44,980 bases of DNA, taken from positions 1 through 44,980 of the forward strand of contig NZ_CAMLOV010000026.1 of assembly GCF_946481715.1 (NCBI RefSeq), read 5' to 3'. A program made the translations under genes and the position numbers. Source of the stretch: an uncultured Mucilaginibacter sp. (GTDB lineage Bacteria > Bacteroidota > Bacteroidia > Sphingobacteriales > Sphingobacteriaceae). Of this stretch, positions 42,065 to 44,980 are shown piece by piece (within the stretch, counting starts at the first letter, position 1; each line of letters begins with the position of its first letter). Under the pieces are notes generated by a model. That model searched no databases and was not told where the DNA came from. It saw only the letters and a list, made by a program, of their open reading frames with translations.

Positions 42065-42763
42065 ATGAATGAACATCAAAATATTTTGAATACTAAAGTG
42101 GTATCCACCTTAAAATTTGCGATTGCGTTACTTTGTTACATTCTTATAGGGCTTTCCTTAACTTTATTTTTTGCGATTAAATTTGATTTTCAAGTTATTG
42201 GCGTATTAGGTTTTTTATTCTTTTTTATTTTCCCTTTGGTTTATCCCAAACCCTTTAGGGATTTGTTTACTCAAAATGCGAAAATAATTTTCGATCAGGA
42301 AAATTTTTCAATAGAGTTCCGGGACATAGATAGCACTCAATTAAATAGCAAGGTTACCTATTTGTATAATCAAATAAAATCATGTACGTTGAATTCTCAA
42401 AAAAACAACTTTTCTACATTAATATTAAGATTTTACGGGGCAAAGTCGATACGTTATACTTTTTATGATGAAAATGAAGCTATAAACTCAAGCGAAATAG
42501 TTTATAGGAAGATTCTATCTGAATATAAAGAACAGGATCAATCCATTTTTAACTTAAAACCGACATTTTATTCATCGAGATTGGGGCTTGTATCAATTAT
42601 ATTACTTGGAATATTTATTGTTAGCGCTATAATTTGGGGATTTATAAACGGCACTAAACATTGGCCAATATCTTTATTCGTTACAATTTTATTTTTTGTA
42701 GGGATTGTCATTTCCAGAAAAAACGAGATAGAAGCTTTAAAAAGGTTTAATAACAAAAAATAA
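42065..42763 (+). CDS. Four-helix membrane protein, possible immunity protein
   Basis: A 232-residue protein of unknown family. Two N-terminal membrane helices (LKFAIALLCYILIGLSLTLFFAI and IGVLGFLFFFIFPLVYP) are followed by a soluble domain of about 110 residues with alternating strands (NAKIIFDQENFSIEFRDID, LILRFYGAKSIRYTFYD) that resembles a PH-like fold, and then two more helices (LGLVSIILLGIFIVSAIIWGF and ISLFVTILFFVGIVI). It is visibly AT-rich compared with its neighbours, a sign of transfer. Place and composition suggest an immunity partner for the toxin-like tip upstream; the function is unproven. Confidence 0.65.
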   Translation: MNEHQNILNTKVVSTLKFAIALLCYILIGLSLTLFFAIKFDFQVIGVLGFLFFFIFPLVYPKPFRDLFTQNAKIIFDQENFSIEFRDIDSTQLNSKVTYLYNQIKSCTLNSQKNNFSTLILRFYGAKSIRYTFYDENEAINSSEIVYRKILSEYKEQDQSIFNLKPTFYSSRLGLVSIILLGIFIVSAIIWGFINGTKHWPISLFVTILFFVGIVISRKNEIEALKRFNNKK

Positions 42764-42779
42764 TCTTTTCATAGTTAAG

Positions 42780-42920
42780 TTGAAAGAGGCGTAGGAGAAA
42801 GGCATCTATGCTGGTGCGCATATCCCAGACTGGCGCTAGTATGCCGGGCAGGGTAAGCGCGGTGGCGTACTAGTGCCTAAGTATGCAGAGTACGATTTAG
42901 TTAAAGAACATATGCTTTAG
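42780..42920 (+). pseudogene. Degenerate coding remnant with two in-frame TAG codons
   Basis: One frame reads LKEA, TAG (42792-42794), EKGIYAGAHIPDWR, TAG (42837-42839), YAGQGKRGGVLVPKYAEYD, LVKEHML and a final TAG (42918-42920). The residues around PDWR and KRGGVLVP agree with the translation of the other two repeat copies, so this frame seems to be the ancestral reading. The simplest view is a decayed gene end. The parent gene is not recognised. Confidence 0.4.
42828..42892 (+). repeat. DWRGYA-type repeat, copy 2
   Basis: Starts GACTGGCGCTAGTATGCCGG and contains GCGCGGTGGCGTACTAGTG, diverged from copies 1 and 3. It lies in a degenerate reading frame just after the possible immunity gene. 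Confidence 0.75.
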
Positions 42921-42933
42921 CTTACCCCGCATC

Positions 42934-43051
42934 CGCAATAGGGATTGAGAGGGGTAGCCGCCTGCGCGAGGGGTTGCGTTCGGGAAAAAAGGCGGCCGAA
43001 GCGCAGCGTAGCCCGGTAAAGCCCGGCCCGCTTCTATCAGCGGGATTGCCA
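42934..43051. repeat. GC-rich dispersed repeat, copy 2 (inverted relative to copy 1)
   Basis: The reverse complement of this stretch matches 39301-39420 over its whole length, with small differences such as a TTTTTTCCC tract in place of TTAACCCCC. The two copies flank the metal ATPase and the toxin/immunity-like genes in opposite orientation, about 3.6 kb apart. Confidence 0.8.
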
Positions 43052-43116
43052 TAATTCAGTTAGCAGTTTGCAGTGGGCGGTTAGCAGTTCTAACCAGCTG
43101 CCCAAAACCTTCCCCC

Positions 43117-43180
43117 GACTGGCGCGGGTATGCAGCGTTGTCAAGAGCGGGGGCGTACTCGTGCCTAACCCATTGCAGAG
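43117..43180 (+). repeat. DWRGYA-type repeat, copy 3
   Basis: Starts GACTGGCGCGGGTATGCAGC as copy 1 does and contains GTACTCGTGCCTAACC. A single-base length change relative to copy 1 breaks the reading frame after DWRGYAAL; KSGGVLVPN resumes in the next frame. Confidence 0.75.
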
Positions 43181-43222
43181 TGGCAAAGCCCGCCCCTTTC
43201 CATCCCCCCTCCCGCAGCAACG

Positions 43223-44980
43223 CTAATTTTTAACCCTATCGGTTTCCTCGCCGGCGCCGGTTTGGTTGTGCTTGCGCTGGCCGGCAACCGATTTGCCAAA
43301 GCGCATGCTCAGCGTAAGCTGGGCGGAGCGGGTATCGCTCAGGGTGCGGAAGCCCGCGCTGGTTTGGTAAAGGCTGCCAATAACGCCTTTGTTGATGTTA
43401 GTGTACAAAATATCGTTAACACTCAGCTTAAGCGTTAGCCGGGGCGACAGTGTTTTGGAGGCCGCAAAATTCAGCCGCCCCCTTGCCGCTGCCACAAACT
43501 GGCCGTCGGTTTGTTTGCTTTGGTACTTGCCCTCTAATTGCAGGGCCCAGCCTTTTTGGGGTTTAAATTGCAGCATGGCCTGGCCCGCAAAGTTTGTGCT
43601 GCGGGTGTTGAGGGTGCCGGTGTAAAACTTGCCGGTTTCGCGTATGTGCCATACATCGCCGCTCAGTTGCAGGCTAAACCAGGTGGCGGGCTCAAAGCCG
43701 GCATCTATATTCAGGTCGTACAGTTTGGCGCTGCCAATGTTTCCCGGCCGGTCGTAGTAATACCCGTTGCGGATCTCGATTGTCTCCGTCACCCTGTCGC
43801 GGATGTCCATATAATTCAGCGTTAGGGTTATCCGGTCTTTATAAATATACGCCAGCTCAAAATTGCCCGAGTACGATGGCAGCAGGTACGGGTTGCCAAT
43901 ATAGTAGGTGTACTTATCTAAGGGCGAAATAAAAGGGTTCAGGTCCTGGTAGTACGGGCGCTCTATACGGCGGCCATACGTTAGTTTCAATTGGTGATTG
44001 GCCAGGGTATCCAGCTTATAAAGCAGGTAAACGGTGGGGAATGCACTTGTAAAGTTACGGTTGAAGGCCGAATCGGGCTTTTGGGCGTTACCCAACTGGT
44101 GCCCGCGCGAATCGGTATTCTCCAGCCGCAGCCCCGCCTGTACGCTCAGCCGTTTAAAATCCCGGTTCAGGTTAAGGTAACCGGCGGTAATGGCTTCCCG
44201 GTACAAAAAATGGTTTGTTTTGCCATAATCGGGCAGGGTATTGCCGGCGACCGTATTAAAATAGTTTGCCCGGTTATCGGTATTGGTGTAGCTGCTTTTG
44301 GCACCCAGTTCCAGCTTCCAGCCGCTTGCTATAGGCGCGCTATAATCTGCCTTGGCTGCGTAAATATGAATGTTTGCCGGCAGCCAGCCGTTTAGCTGGC
44401 TGGCCGACGAGAGGGCACCCGTAGCATCGTAATTTTGGTTTAAAAACAGCTGGTTATTATCGGTAGCAAAAGCAAGGTAATCCAGGTTGGCGGTAATTTC
44501 CGGCCCGTCTTTTTTAAAGGTGTGCTTGTAGTTTACATTGGCGCTGCCATTTTTAAATTTTTCCTGCTCGTTGTTTTGCGATACTACCGAAGAATCGGGC
44601 TGGCCCACTGCATTAAACAACTGCCCCCTGCTATCGTTGCTGTTTTGGGGCGAACGGATAAGCCCATTAAGCAACAGCCCGACCGTGGTTTTTTCGGATG
44701 CGTAAAGATCTATCCCCAGCTTGGTAGCGTAGCCGCTGCCCCGCTTGCGGATATTAGAGGTTTGGCTGAAAGCACCCGATGGTTGCCCGCCATTGTAAAA
44801 GTACCTGCGGTTAATATCAATATCATTAAAACTATTGGTAAGGGTGTAGCCAAAAGTGCCAAACAAATTCACCTTACCGTCGCGGTAATTAAAATCCATA
44901 CTATTGTTGGTACTGGTGTAGCGGCTTTGGCGCAAGCTAAGGCTAAGGCCCAGGTTATAACCTTTTACTTTGCTTTTTTT
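43223..44980 (-). CDS. Outer-membrane beta-barrel family protein, TonB-receptor type (5' partial)
   Basis: The frame is open to the right edge (KSKVKGYNLGLSLSLRQSRY precede the TTG at 44935), so only the C-terminal 585 or so residues are present. The sequence is a run of amphipathic beta strands with aromatic ends: MDFNYRDGKVNLFGTFGYTL, YATKLGIDLYASEKTTVGLLLNG, LNRDFKRLSVQAGLRLENTDSRG, LKLTYGRRIERPYYQDLNPFISPLDKYTYYIGNPYL, ending in DTRSAQLTLSMRFGKS. This pattern, with RIERPxYQDLNPF and GNPxL, is typical of the PF14905 family of Bacteroidota outer-membrane proteins that follow a CarboxypepD_reg-like and plug domain. Ligand unknown. A stop codon at 43223-43225 ends it; repeats lie downstream. 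Confidence 0.88.
   Translation of the reverse strand, partial: KKSKVKGYNLGLSLSLRQSRYTSTNNSMDFNYRDGKVNLFGTFGYTLTNSFNDIDINRRYFYNGGQPSGAFSQTSNIRKRGSGYATKLGIDLYASEKTTVGLLLNGLIRSPQNSNDSRGQLFNAVGQPDSSVVSQNNEQEKFKNGSANVNYKHTFKKDGPEITANLDYLAFATDNNQLFLNQNYDATGALSSASQLNGWLPANIHIYAAKADYSAPIASGWKLELGAKSSYTNTDNRANYFNTVAGNTLPDYGKTNHFLYREAITAGYLNLNRDFKRLSVQAGLRLENTDSRGHQLGNAQKPDSAFNRNFTSAFPTVYLLYKLDTLANHQLKLTYGRRIERPYYQDLNPFISPLDKYTYYIGNPYLLPSYSGNFELAYIYKDRITLTLNYMDIRDRVTETIEIRNGYYYDRPGNIGSAKLYDLNIDAGFEPATWFSLQLSGDVWHIRETGKFYTGTLNTRSTNFAGQAMLQFKPQKGWALQLEGKYQSKQTDGQFVAAARGRLNFAASKTLSPRLTLKLSVNDILYTNINKGVIGSLYQTSAGFRTLSDTRSAQLTLSMRFGKSVAGQRKHNQTGAGEETDRVKN

Larger units (their letters stand above)
42764..43222. 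other. 459-bp region of repeats and coding relics
   Basis: No intact gene. From left to right: a relic frame with in-frame TAG codons (42780-42920) that contains repeat copy 2, the second copy of the GC-rich dispersed repeat (42934-43051), a short GTTAGCAGTT-type direct repeat (43058-43090), and repeat copy 3 (43117-43180). Confidence 0.7.

Overview
The window looks like chromosome from a member of the phylum Bacteroidota, most likely family Sphingobacteriaceae (Mucilaginibacter/Pedobacter-like; the genus is a guess from overall gene style). The grounds are a complete gldKLMN type IX secretion/gliding operon plus a SprE/PorW-like lipoprotein, an ATP synthase operon without beta and epsilon genes, a NagB-type protein with a C-terminal PIG-L domain, a PF14905-like outer-membrane barrel, Bacteroidota-type promoters (TTTG, about 20 nt, TAnnTTTG) and several TTG starts. 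No rRNA, tRNA or CRISPR array was seen.

Layout. 1-1.0 kb: 3' end of a nagB-like gene with a strong terminator. 1.0-1.6 kb: DUF4142 lipoprotein. 1.7-8.8 kb (minus strand): histidine-utilisation operon marR-hutH-hutU-(463 bp of inserted repeats)-hutI-ftcD, taking histidine to glutamate with the formimino group passed to tetrahydrofolate; a perfect 24-bp palindrome lies just upstream of marR. 8.9-10.1 kb: SRPBCC protein and a UPF0175/DUF3368 toxin-antitoxin pair whose toxin is frameshifted. 10.2-16.1 kb (minus): F1Fo ATP synthase operon atpZ-small membrane gene-atpB-E-F-H-A-G, with 7-nt GAGATTT repeats in two intergenic gaps and a terminator after atpG. 16.2-24.3 kb (plus): sprE/porW-like, PBP1A, uvrC and a DUF1275 membrane protein, followed by a degenerate second copy of the uvrC 3' end. 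24.3-26.4 kb (minus): class-C beta-lactamase-fold hydrolase and a Crp/Fnr regulator. 26.5-33.4 kb (minus): DUF4271 gene, HemD-like gene and gldK-L-M-N, closed by a terminator. 33.4-38.3 kb: DUF1569 protein, GT1 glycosyltransferase, hemW, fasciclin protein, cupin/JmjC-like protein. 38.3-43.2 kb: an accessory-looking stretch with a 10-bp-phased TCGTACAGTT array, a short membrane-fusion-protein fragment, a P1B-4-type metal ATPase, an orphan polymorphic-toxin-like C-terminal tip with an AT-rich membrane protein that could be its immunity partner, and several dispersed repeats. 43.2 kb to the end: 3' part of an outer-membrane beta-barrel gene.

How the genes fit together. Most of the window is housekeeping: ATP synthesis, cell-wall synthesis, excision repair, tetrapyrrole enzymes, histidine catabolism. 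T9SS genes occur at two sites about 7 kb apart: sprE alone, and gldKLMN behind DUF4271 and hemD-like genes. The most unusual material is non-coding or relic: repeat families inside operons, the uvrC 3'-end duplicate flanking DUF1275, the helically phased array after the cupin gene, and the toxin/immunity-like islet at 41.7-43.2 kb bracketed by three copies of a roughly 65-bp repeat that can be read as a conserved peptide. All assignments come from reading motifs by eye; no database search was possible.
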